64,000 bases of DNA, from NCBI RefSeq assembly GCF_026213295.1, contig NC_079419.1:7834911-7898910 (forward strand), given 5' to 3'. Position 1 is the first letter of the stretch. Every line of letters starts with the position of its first letter. The position numbers and the translations under genes are program-made. Below are positions 52,898 to 63,735 of this stretch, one piece after another. Source of the stretch: Gadus chalcogrammus. Taxonomy: Eukaryota > Chordata > Actinopteri > Gadiformes > Gadidae. The notes beneath the pieces are model-generated. The model worked only from the letters and a program-made list of their open reading frames with translations, made no database searches and was not told the origin of the DNA.

Positions 52898-55800
52898 TGC
52901 CATCTTCCTGTTTGAGGGGCTCGGCTGGGGGACGGTTCTTGTCCATTACATCATTTGGCTGTGAGCTGAACAGCGGGGAGCTAAGCGGTGACGTTGGGTT
53001 AAGGTCACAGCAGCCCCGGGGGGAAATGCTCTCAGAACCGCACTTGTATCAACACAGCTGTACTGACCGGTCACCTGGCATCCCATAATAATGACACACT
53101 GCTCCAGCCCCGAGGACTGAGAGAAACGGGTGTCAGAGCAAGATGTGCTTAGACAACAGCTTGGGCTTCTAATGACTGTTATACAAAGGTAGCCATACTC
53201 CTATTTATAAATACACTGAATAGTAAGGACCTGGTAATAGTAACCTAATAGTATCAGCATCACATGCATTATTAATCAAAAAGGTACTGACCGCAAACCC
53301 TATTATCAAAACATTGACAAAGTGCATGAATGTCCACCATATGCAGTGAAGGCAGGTCTACACGGGTTTAACCTGCAAATAACATAACAGCGACCGTCCG
53401 ATCTTGCTGGGTCTGAGTGGTAAAACATGATTTTTTTATTTTTCGTTTGATCGGTCGGGTCAGTACAACAGTTGAGAACGCTCGGACCACAGTGGAGAGG
53501 ATCTCATCCCCACACAGGCCCAGACGGGTCCCTGCACCAGACGTTCCCAAAACAACAGAAATGACGGGTAGTGGGAAAGCAAGCAGATCTGATTGTTTTC
53601 TTTGGCACCCAAGCACGGCAAAATATAAATGAACAAAGCCTGGACTACATCCCAGCCGCCCGTGCTTTTTCTAATAACATATTTTTTTCAAGAAATAAGC
53701 ACGAAGAGGCAGGATATAAACAGTGGGCATAAAAAGAGACCAAAGCCCAATGCTCTGCTAGTCCCACAGGTAACTCTACTACCAGATAGCTCGAATTTGT
53801 AAATTTGTCCAAAATATAAACCACGACTCCGGGGCCTCACCTGAAGCTGCAGGGTGACCTTGCCGGCGTCTCCACCAGGGGGTCCGTGGGGGCAGAGGAA
53901 GCCGTTGTGCTCCTCCCCCTGCTCCTCCCCCCCCGCCTGCTGCTGCTGCCCCCCCTCCCCCCCCTCCCCCTCCCCCTCCTCCTCTTCCTCATGGGGCTGC
54001 TGCACTGCAGCCTTCACCACCTTCACCTTCAGCCGGCTGCGCAGGGTGATGGCCGCGTTGCCTGGATGCACGCACACACGGGTACGCAGACACACACACA
54101 CGGGCACACACACAGACACACGCATCGGCACACACACACACACACACACGTGAAAGTTAATGTATTTCAATGTTCAATGTTTTACGCTTAATTGCTTTGA
54201 CTGCTTTTGTAAAAAAAATATATTATATGTATATCGATCAAAGCGCCCAAAGGAATTTTCTGAATAGAACCAATGTAGTACAAGAAGCATCGATTCAGTG
54301 GCCAGTTTGCTGATATTCCAACACATTCACCTATGAACCAATACATTCAAACCGTACTCCCACATACCTTCCAACACTTTGGCCACCTCCGTCTTGAATG
54401 ACTCAAACTTGAAGGGTGTGAGAAATCCCAGCGAGCCCAGATGGAAGGCCATGACTGGAGGGACGCTGCCCTGAGACAACAGGATAAACCGTCAGCCTGA
54501 GGGTTCAACACACTGAATGAGGCAGGCACCGCCACTTTATTTATATAGCAGACTCAACGTGCTTCACATAGAAACATTGTCATGAAATAAAATTAAATAA
54601 TATAATGGATAGGTAAAAGAAAACAAAAGATCTAGTAAAAAGTGCACAATAAAATTCATACGTAAGAGAAAACTGAAGGCAAAGTAAAAAAAAATGAAAG
54701 TGCAATGAATTTAAGATTTAGCAGAAAGCTAATGCAAACATAAAAGTCTTCCTTCGCTTTTTAAAAGTGTTCAGAGTTGGGGCAAGTTGTAAATCCTCAG
54801 GGAGTATATTCCAGCTATTTGTTGCATAGTAACTAAATCCTGCTTTCCCACGCTTCGTGTTTATTCTGGGGAAAGATTGGTCTCAGAAGATCCTAGCGGT
54901 CTAGAAGGCTTAAGTAGTGGAAACATTTCAATTCAAAGTGTGAGTACCTGGAACAGAGAGGACGCGTAGAGCAGAGTGCCGTCTCCGCCCAGGCAGATGA
55001 TGAGGTCAATGCAGTCCGAGATGTCGTCGAAACCTGGGCTCCATTGAAACCAAACCAGGGATCAATTATTGGATCAATCACCATCGCACTCAACGCCTGA
55101 GGTAAGATTAACAAGACGTGTAAATCTCATCACCAAGGAATAGGGATGCACCGAATTTAAAATTCTCGGCCGAAACCGAAAACCGAAAATGAGGAAACCA
55201 AGGCTGAAAACCAAAAACCGAAACACCGTAAGAAATTATTATGACAATTATTAGTAACATTTAGGGTTGCCGCGGTATACGGTATTAGGTTAGAAAGGTT
55301 AAAAGTCTGGCAGTTTGTCTTTGCACTGTTTTATTTTTGATGTGTTTTTTCATAAAAAATAAAATATATACAAACCTAATAGATAGGCTACCTAATAAAG
55401 CGTTGGAACACGCAAGACCGGTAACCATAGCAAAAAAAAAACGCAAAGCTCAATCCCTACGAGAGCTCCCCGCGCTACGGCCATCCGGAGGCGCACAGAG
55501 CTTTTGGCCGTTATATTATATATAAAATTATATTATACTATTCGTTATACCGATAATTGGCGTGCTGCCAGACGCTGTCACTGAGTGTGAGAGGAGAGTT
55601 CACGGAGAAGATGGCGGTTGACCTAGTTTCAAAGTTTATACCGTTTATACTCGATAATACAACCCTAGTACCATTGCATTTATGGCTATGACTGTGTACT
55701 AACTTCGTTAAAATCAAGGCATTGCAATTTTTGCAAATCGCTATACGTGGGTCTTTCTCAGAAACATTGAAAAACGTCCACACCGCAGACATATTGGCGC

Positions 55801-58800
55801 TTCCAGACAAGCGTGTGCTTCTGTTTCGGCCGTGTTGTTTTGGTGATAAAAGTATTTCGGCCGAAAACCGAAAATGCGCTTTTGTTCCATTTTCGGCCGA
55901 AATTTTTCGGTGGCCGAAAATTCGGTGCATCCCTACCAAGGAATGTACACATCAAATATTTGGGTTTATTATTTTTTGGAGAAGGCTCACGGGGCAGGTT
56001 TGAGAGTTGTACTGAGAGATCAGCAGACAACGATTTAAAAAAATAAATAAAACTCTCTCTCTGCTCTCTCCCTCCTGATGAATCCGAACCATTTAGTAGC
56101 GATGCATTCACGCTATTGTGTGTCACCTGCCTCTGTCAGCTGACAGCGGCAGGCATGCAGTCAACTGGACGAAACCTTCTCAGAGCAGTTCACTCACTAA
56201 CAGCTGCCTAAACAAGAAATCTAGCGCCTAAATCTTACCTACAGCACCTTTAGTCCAACACTATTAGTTAGCCTGGACTAAAAGTAAAACGTACCAATCT
56301 GAAGACCTTTTCAGTTTCTGAGAAAATACCGCATCAAACAGATGCATCAAACAAACATGCACTTGGGCAATGATGGTGGGCATGAGGACAGACAGTGGCC
56401 CCACCTTCTCTGAAGGTACAGAGTTGGTTACAGATGGATCCAAACAGCTCGTCGTCTTTAAGGGTGCCGTCCTCAACCACTCTGCGCTCCACATACACCA
56501 TCAGCTGCTTCTCCTTGGACGCACAGACGGGATTGGTGAACACAAGACATGTGACGCGCAAGTACTCGAGTACTCATGTACTCAAGTACTCGATCTGGAT
56601 GTTTTCGTTGACTGACATTGCCTAGAGTTAAACGTTATTTGTTCAGTTATCTTCTTGACTCATTTCTTATTTGTTTCCTCATGAGTCCTACCTGGATAAC
56701 TGACTGAAGCCCGGTTTTAGATGACCCGGTTCAATTAATGAGTTTCAAATTGCACTCGATCGCCCTAGATCTTGATCTTGAAGGCATTAGATAACCACAG
56801 ATTCACATTTCTCTTTTGTGAGCAGTGCTCAAGTAGTACTTAAGTAGCACACAATATCACAGGAGTACTTCAAATATACTGAAAACGCACATCCATAGTC
56901 AACATACACACGCTCCCCCAGTAAACACACACATCAGCTAGCATGAGTGGACAGTAGGGCTGAAAGATTTGAGGAATAATATAATTGCGATAATTTCGAC
57001 CAATATTGCGATTGTGATCCAGTATGTGATTTAGTTTTACAGTTCCTCATGTTCTGTATTGTTCACTAAACAAGCAATAAATCATTCTATAATATGACCA
57101 ACATAACATTGGAAGCAGTCAACATATAATTATGTACTTAAATATAAATACGAATCTTACAGATCTCCTGTCAGTAACAACGTTTTTGTACTTTGACCGA
57201 TTAATCGGTCAGCCCCGGAGGACGGGATAGCGGACAGGGCAGCGGACGGTACCTCCACGAGGTAGCGGCAGAGCTCCTTGAAGGGCTCCACCAGGCTCTC
57301 GTCATGGATCTTCCTGATGACCAGCACGTTGGACGGGGGGTTGGTCCAGGTGAGCCTCTGGCTCGCCGGGTCCTGGATGTGCCTGGAAGAACACAACAAA
57401 CAGTCAAAATCACACACACACACACACAAACCGATCATAGACACCGCAGGTACAGATTATAGGTTCAAAAGGGGTTCAAGGGTGGCACAAATAACAAACC
57501 AAATCTCAAGAAAGTAAAATATTAAATAAAATATTAAATAAAGTACTACGATGTAATTGTTGCAGATTTTCGGTTTGTTACACGTAAAATGTGGATAGGG
57601 TACGGTAGGATTTAGAATTGGATCACGCATTATTGTTAGATATCAACGTTAGAGATGAATGAGTATTACCTTCGGTCATCCATTCATTCATGTTAGATAC
57701 AAGGTGGATATGAGGTCCAAACTCCAAACAGAACACACTTTCGGTTTTTCTTCCATCTGCGTCTAAACAACTGCCTGTGAATCTGTAAATTCGTATCTCT
57801 CACCATGCGTGACTCCTTCCCTTTGATTCGTTTGAATGGTAGATGGCAGACATGATGGTAAAGAGCTCAGAAAGTTTATTCTCAAACAGGTCCAAGGCTG
57901 TTGTGGTATGGCCTGACAAACTGACAATCCGGAATTTGTTGAGTCTTCAATGGACCGTCCCACTTACGGGCAGCACCCAATCACAGCTTGCCCATGGCCA
58001 TTCTATGTTATCTTTTTTCTGACAGGGAAGTGTTGTGCAAGCTTCTGTGTCAATGTCCAAACAGGGCGAAACTAACTACAGAATCAAAACAATCAAAACA
58101 CGTTTTTCATGTGACGTTCTTTGTGTTCAAACCTAATGTGTTTGAACACTGTCATTACATCAGCAATCTTACATGACTGAAGTGGGATTGGGTAGAATAC
58201 AGGCTTTGGGTCCAAAGTGGGTGGCAGGGTATGGTCCATGGAGAAAATGGGCTCTCCTGTAAAAGGGAAGTAAGAAGCAAAAATATATGGGTAGATGACA
58301 AATGGGGGTGAAACAGAAATTTTTAAATTTCTAAATTGCTTGAGAATTATATGAATTTGTAACGTTCAAATACTGACGGGTTTGAAACTGCTAGAGGTTA
58401 GCAGATTTTTTTTCTCATTATGGAATTTATTAAGCTTCTCACAAAGGTCCAGACAAAATTGACATGACATAACCATAAAATTCAAATATCTAGATGTTAT
58501 TGATTTAAAATAAAAATAAGGTATGCTTAAGTTTAGGAAGTATTCTCAAAGAATGATAATTCAAATTCTGCATATGAATTATTTTCACAGCAGTTTTTAT
58601 CACTCGCTCCCGTGGATTATTTTGGTTATATTATGCAATGTTTTCAAATTACGGTAACATAATTATTAAAGCTAGTAGTAGTAGTAACAAATATTTAATT
58701 GTTTTTGAAGTGATGTCACACCACAGGACGAAATGGGACACTATATGAACATTTATGGTGACATTTATTGAATAATTTTGTAACAACAACAAGAGAAATT

Positions 58801-61800
58801 GGCCATTCTGGAGGCATCACTTATAGAACAAATGATCAGACCATAATGACAAATTGTTAGAGACAATATTTAAAATAAGATGTAGAAATTATTGTAGGTA
58901 GGATGCAGGTGAAATGGCAAACTTATGTGTTGAACATGAGCCAGTCCAGTTTGGTTTGTTTTGCAACTTGACCATAGGGCTCAGGCTCGGAAATTGTACC
59001 AACTATTTCACTCAGAGTAGTAAATACTATCCTCTTTGTAGGCCACTTGAAGGCATTCTTCTTCCCATGTTGGACAATACAGTTTACCTGTATTTCATCT
59101 CCCTGCATTTTCAACACTTGGCCCACACATCGCTTCTATTCATATTTCACAATGATGATCTTTCCCACTTCCAACACGTCTTGGTCACTTTCAACATCTT
59201 CATCCAAGAAGGACAGGATAGGTGGTCATCTCTTGAGCTGGACTGTCAGTGGTCATTGTGACTTTGGTGAACTTGAAGCAGCCACACACTTTTGGATAGC
59301 TGCAGAAGCAACTTACTGCCCTATGAAACACCTCCCCTGGTGTGTACCTTTGCCTTTTACAGCTGGGAGGACAGGAGGGAGCAGTTTGTCAAATAATGCT
59401 ATGTCCTATTCCTCTATGCATTTAATGAACCAGATCTGCCATCCGCTTCAACCAAGCTCCAACCCCATCAGGAGCTCATTTTCCATGGCCCCGTTCACTG
59501 TAATTCCAAGCGAGACACTGGATCCCCCCGGTAAATGGCACAGTACTCAATAGGAAATAATTTCCCTTATTGTGATACTGTGTCACAGGACCATCACTGA
59601 TAAGGTGGAGTGACTCAAACTGTGTGTTATGCTGCATTTTCAAGCACACTCATCGTGCCTCAGAGATTTTGAGACGGTTGCAAAACTTTGAATGGCCATT
59701 TTTGTGTAGGCAACCACTGTATGTATGGTTACTTGGTTTATATTTCCACCAAAGTGGAAAGATTGAATTTCTGTGTTCAGTTTGCATCCATCATTTTCAG
59801 AGAAATCTACGTGCAACACCAAATTGTTTTCTTGCCATTTCCCCTTTAACTCCCTCCTTTTGGCTGTTTGGTGCATCGAATTAAATTGTTGGGATGCAAT
59901 TGATTCCAGAAGATGCTGGAAGGTCTCTGCCAGCTCTCCAAACTTGAAATAATCCCAATTTGAGTATTTCCTCAATCAAACGGCCTGTGCATACATTCTT
60001 GCACAGCTATTGCTTCTGTTGGCCTGGTCTCTGTTACGTGCTTGGGCCTGTAGCGGGCAAACTGCCGATAAGACATTTGCAGTGTGGAGCTAGATGCTTG
60101 GTTGTATTCGGAGGGTAGCTCACTCTAGGTATTGGTTAGGGTTAGGGTTATTAGGGTTATTTTTCCGGCCTACGGTATCCCTTATCCCTGCCATGAGCCT
60201 GCTGTTCTCATCCCTGGAAAGAAAGTTGCTGACTTGCTGTTTTTTTTGTGTTGGGGCTCTTTTCGGCGAAGGTCTGATGGTAGGTTGGCATGCTTTCTTA
60301 GCTTTATTCCAGCCGTGCTTTTGAACCCTCATCTTACTATTGACTTTTTCCATGCCATCCAGCATTGCTATTAGCTCCTTGTTTTTTCTTTCAAGACTCT
60401 TCGTTTTTGCTGTCAACTTGGATTGAAAAACCTTTTTGGGGGGACTTGGAATTGGGGAAAGAGAACCATGAGCAGGAGAAAGATGAAATGGACTAAAGGA
60501 CTCATCAAGTTCTTCATGTGATGGGGGAGTGATGTCCAAAATGGCTGCCAGATCCTTCTTCTTCTTCCTGTTCCTTGTTTTTGTATTCTTCCATTCCACA
60601 CGAAGCTTCGCTCTCTTATGTTTTGGGAGGCTGGTTATGTTTCGTGGTTGGATTTCTCCTTTAGGTTTATTTTCTTGATATCTGTTGACTGAACAGAGAC
60701 AGCAGTTACAAATGATCACCTTGGAGAATGTTTAACCAACTCCATTTCCCTATTATAAACGTATTCACTTTCTTCTTCTCTCCCTAAGGATCTCCTCATG
60801 CTTGTCTTCATCCTGCGCTAACCTTTCCCAGTACCTCTTTTTCATTTCTTTCGCCTCAAACTGACAAAAATCTCTTTAAAAACAATGATCAGGTAACTGT
60901 TACTGTTGACTGTTGTGTTTAATATATGTTAAGTATATTTATAATATGTGTAATATTGATATTATGTGTTTAATATATATAGAGAAAGATATATTTATAT
61001 GTATGTTTAATATAAAAAAAATTGGGCAGTACAGTAACTGAATAAGTTCATTGTTTTAAACCAAAATATAATTCATTTTTAAAAATATTTATATTTTTTC
61101 TCGAGCTAGAGCAGTCACACCACAGGACTATCAAAAATGGACACGTTCAAGGTCTGACTGAAACTATGAAATGTATCAAATTTATAGAGATTCAAGAGAT
61201 TGACACTCACCTTTCAACCTTCGTAGCACATCGAAACTTCTGGGGGATATCCTGGTAGGGTGCTTGACTAATGGTGCGTTTCTACCGGTGGGTGCGGTTC
61301 GGTTTGCAAAGGTGCGGCACGGATCGTATTTCCACCGCCAAAAGTGGGTGTTACCCGGACTGAGTCGTACTCGTTTGCTGACAGGCCCTCCGTTGATAGG
61401 ACGACAGAATCGTTACTTCCGGGCGACACGGTGATAAAAACAAACAAACAGTCCCCGGGAGGTATTATTCTGGACAATGGACATGTCGCGCAAAACTTTA
61501 ACTTGGGCGAACATGGAGATGGAGAGGTTCCTCTGCATTCTTGGTAAGGAAGACGTGCAGAGGGAGCTTGATGGAGCAGTTTTTATTGTTTTTATTTTAT
61601 TTATTGTTTTTATTGAGCAGGCTACACCCTGTCGCGCTGCTATGATGTCACGATGTTTACGTAGCTGCCGCGGCGATCGACATAAGGCCTACCATAAGGG
61701 TACTGTCGACGGTGGAAACGCAACCTCGGAACTGGGCTGGGCTATACCGCCCCCTCACTACCGGACTGGGGCGAACCGAACCGCAACCTCCGGTGGAAAT

Positions 61801-63730
61801 GCGCCATAAAAGACCCCTATGGTCATCCAAGTAACTGCCATTCCAAAATCTAAATCTAAGTCAATATTTTTTTAGTACTTTTTTGCATTTTGTAAACTTA
61901 AGTTAATTAGGTAAGTACGTACAAAATAATGCTAAGGCATTTATTAGCTGCTCCAAACATTTCTGCTTTATCTGACTTATATTTACATTTGATGAGTCAT
62001 CAATTTTACTGTCCCACCGCAGGGCATTTTGCATTTTCACCTTCAAATAAAAACACAAAACTTTTGCATTCAAAATCATAATTTTTAAAGGGGACATATT
62101 ATACCACCAGGTGTGAGTGTGATTAGCCTCACCTGGTGGTACAATATGTCCCCTTTAAGTAAAATACTGTTATATATCACAATGCCAAATAATGGTTTAA
62201 TGTGAAAATGCATTTAAATTAACATTTATGCTCATTACAAAAATATCATGCGACACGTCATCTATTTGAAAATAAATGTCATTGAGCCCACTACAATAAC
62301 CACAGTTGGTTTGGCAAAGTGTAGCACGTAGCAAATAGCGATGGGAACTTCGGCTCTTTTTAGGGAGCCGGGTCATTTGGATCAGCTCACCAACAAGAGC
62401 AGTCTCGTTCGGCTCCCAAACGGCTCTTCATATTACCACCTTTTATAATTCAGCCAAATGTAGCCCGTTTGACTTATGATTTGTATGCGTAGGCCTAAAT
62501 ATCACTTAAATTATTCAATACATCCTATTATTGTTAAAAAGTAAAAATTCAATTTTCTAATATCAATAAATTGCTGTAGCTGATGGTTTTCATATGAGCG
62601 CAACGCGCATTCCCACCCCTCGCTGCTTGCTTTAGGGTAAGATCCTTTTCTATCCCCACTTTATTGGTTGCATGCATGCACGTGACAGTCAGTCACTGCA
62701 CACACGCATAGCATAAACGGAGCAACCGTAGCACGGAGATCTTCATATCATTCTGCCTAGGCAAACTATATATATTAGGGATGGGCGTGAGGAATCAGTT
62801 ACTCGAGTACTCCTCGTTACAAATGAACTCGGTTGGTGGACAGGCAAACTCGAGTTTGCATATACACACAAACAAAGTTTTCTGAAGCAAATGTATCAAA
62901 TTTCTGTGCGGCGCCACTAACGCATGCCATGGGCACAAAGCAAATGAAATGTATCAAATTTCTGTGTGGCACGTGCCGTGCCGTGTGTAGGCACGGCAGA
63001 ATTCAAAAAGTTAAGAGATGGCGGTTAAAGCAAAGCGCAGCGAAGAATTGAAATAGGCTACTTTAAAGAAATAGGAGATCATAAAGTGAGAAAAATGTGT
63101 TTTGAAATTTTGCAAAAATAAATAATGAATACTCTGATAACTCTGACTGTTGTGATGGAGAATAAGCATTTCATGTTTGGTTGGTAATATTGCCGTTCAT
63201 CATTAGGCCTATTCCTGCTGCAGATGCGTCGCATTCTAAAAGTAGATTTGATTAAACGAGTACTCGATTGATCCTCGAGGAATTCCTTCGATCACTCGAG
63301 TTTGGAATTTACTACTCGTGCCCATCCCTAATATATATATATATATATAAAAATTAAAATAAACGGCTTGCGGTCGGGAGCCGACTCCCATCGTTCACTG
63401 AGAAGAGCCGGCTCTTTGAACCGGCTCGTTCACGACCCACCCATCACTAGTAGCAAACCTCTTGGGAGAGCCATCGTCTGCCGGCTCTGTTGCGGTGCTG
63501 GTCTGGGCCGACTGCTCTCGTTGCCCGGGTAACCTCCGATACCCAGTCTCCTGGAGCGACGGTTGTGACTGTTCGCCCCCACGCGTCTGTGACCTCTTCC
63601 CCTCTCGCCGTCTCCTCGGCGACTTGGACCGACGCTCCCGGTGTTTGGAGGTCCTGGATGGCTGAGGCCCCTGCCCGCTGTGGCCTGACATGGGCACCCC
63701 GATTTTGTCCGACTCTGCCCGACTGTCCAT
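49421..63730 (-). CDS. nadk: NAD kinase (ATP-dependent, cytosolic type)
   Basis: Eleven coding exons are 63730-63459, 58256-58173, 57382-57253, 56504-56405, 55033-54948, 54470-54368, 54061-53841, 51612-51513, 50963-50806, 50112-50030 and 49580-49421. Phases 2, 2, 0, 1, 0, 1, 0, 1, 0, 2 join to 498 aa. The enzyme phosphorylates NAD+ to NADP+. Family motifs are present: [15 protein letters not shown] (catalytic Asp near residue 213), [10 protein letters not shown] (NE motif near 335), [20 protein letters not shown] (near 370) and [25 protein letters not shown] and [12 protein letters not shown] match vertebrate NADK upstream of the kinase core. Exon 7 carries a Glu/Gly/Gln-rich insert at a loop that varies among species. 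Exon 1 (basic, Ser/Arg-rich) is assigned by phase and by its [12 protein letters not shown] junction, with an unusual GTTTGC donor, and is the least certain exon (about 0.6). Confidence 0.93.
49605..49690. repeat. (TG)n / TAGG compound repeat in the last nadk intron
   Basis: TG array interrupted by GTAGG words. It reads CA on the nadk sense strand and lies about 25 bases before the last acceptor. Confidence 0.9.
50364..50729. mobile_element. MITE in nadk intron 9
   Basis: The left end AAAGATTGTATCAGCGAT and the inverted right end AAAGGTTGTATCAGCGAT match at 17 of 18 bases. The interior is non-coding. Short direct repeats of a TTAAAAAGTAAAGYG unit (50729-50790) lie just outside. The superfamily cannot be decided from the termini alone. 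Confidence 0.65.
50979..51086. repeat. (GA)n microsatellite next to a nadk exon
   Basis: GA array with GACA interruptions. It begins about 15 bases from the 3' splice site of nadk exon 9 and reads (TC)n, a long polypyrimidine tract, on the sense strand. Confidence 0.93.
51615..51659. repeat. (CA)n abutting the nadk exon 8 acceptor
   Basis: On the sense strand the array reads (TG)n with two TGCG units. It runs directly into the acceptor TGTGCAG, leaving no ordinary pyrimidine tract. Confidence 0.95.
52230..52437. repeat. compound (TG)n array with CAGCTGGTC interruptions
   Basis: TG arrays are separated by a repeated TCAGCTGGTC word, a higher-order repeat of TG blocks, in nadk intron 7. A matching (CA)n array with CTCATTCACACA units lies at 52725-52894. 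Confidence 0.93.
54536..54880. repeat. dispersed repeat in nadk intron 5
   Basis: It starts with TTTATTTATATAGCAGACTC and a GTGCTTCACATAGA word. It continues with GGGAGTATATTCCAGCTATT. This is a phrase order typical of a widespread fish interspersed repeat of unknown class. Confidence 0.45.
55141..55935. mobile_element. hAT element with 8-bp duplication, nadk intron 4
   Basis: The ends TAGGGATGCACCGAATTT and, inverted, TAGGGATGCACCGAATTTTC are flanked by a perfect 8-bp duplication CCAAGGAA (55133-55140 and 55936-55943). On the minus strand an open stretch encodes [20 protein letters not shown], followed by N-C. This is the start of a BED-type zinc finger, the DNA-binding domain of hAT transposases. 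Only the N-terminal part remains, so the 795-bp copy is an internally deleted, non-autonomous derivative. Confidence 0.88.
58923..60880 (-). mobile_element. decayed transposon-like gene of an unnamed family
   Basis: Fragments of one protein appear in order on the minus strand. First is a basic N-terminal part ([40 protein letters not shown]; 60860-60120). Then come [20 protein letters not shown], with [15 protein letters not shown] after it (about 59780), and [19 protein letters not shown] (about 59560). A C-terminal piece ([23 protein letters not shown]; 59126-58923) ends the series. Frames are broken between them. I recognise this motif order from multicopy ORFs in fish and marine invertebrate genomes, but I know no established name. 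The Asp residues in VDFSEN and SDGP are candidate metal ligands of an RNase H-like fold (inference). The copy lies in nadk intron 1 on the nadk strand. Confidence 0.7.
60128..60160. repeat. short telomere-like repeat
   Basis: About three GGTTAG-type hexamers (GGTTAGGGTTAGGGTTATTA) inside the decayed transposon. Too short to be called a former telomere. Confidence 0.6.
61272..61806. mobile_element. PIF/Harbinger-type element with TAA duplication
   Basis: The left end TGGTGCGTTTCTACCGGTGG and the inverted right end TGGCGCATTTCCACCGGAGG are similar over about 35 bp. They are flanked by TAA (61269-61271 and 61807-61809), a 3-bp duplication typical of PIF/Harbinger. On the plus strand near 61477 it encodes [20 protein letters not shown], with DVQRELDGA after it. 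This matches the start of the Myb/SANT-like protein of Harbinger elements. The 535-bp copy lacks a transposase. Confidence 0.82.
62085..62158. mobile_element. compact hairpin of the 4680-type MITE family
   Basis: TTAAAGGGGACATATTATAC, followed by CACCAGGTG, is inverted after a 16-base loop with one mismatch in 29. It has the same termini as the element at 4680-4916 but lacks its interior. Confidence 0.8.
62336..63449. mobile_element. hAT element inserted at the nadk exon 1 donor
   Basis: The ends TAGCGATGGGAAC and, inverted, TAGTGATGGGTGG carry inner blocks GGCTCTTTTTAGGGAGCCGG and GAAGAGCCGGCTCTTTGAAC. A perfect 8-bp duplication GTAGCAAA flanks it (62328-62335 and 63450-63457). The 1,114 bp include a second, nested element (62776-63330). 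No transposase is seen. Confidence 0.9.
62776..63330. mobile_element. nested hAT-type element
   Basis: The ends TAGGGATGGGCGTGAG and, inverted, TAGGGATGGGCACGAG carry inner ACTCGAGTACTC words. The flanks are ATATATAT on both sides, consistent with an 8-bp duplication, although the right flank is itself an AT array. It lies wholly inside the hAT element at 62336-63449 and is therefore younger. Confidence 0.8.
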
Positions 63731-63735
63731 ATTAT

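Noticed and set aside
60128..60160. Internal telomere or chromosome-fusion scar
   Set aside because: Only about three GGTTAG units inside a decayed transposon. Too short to support a fusion.
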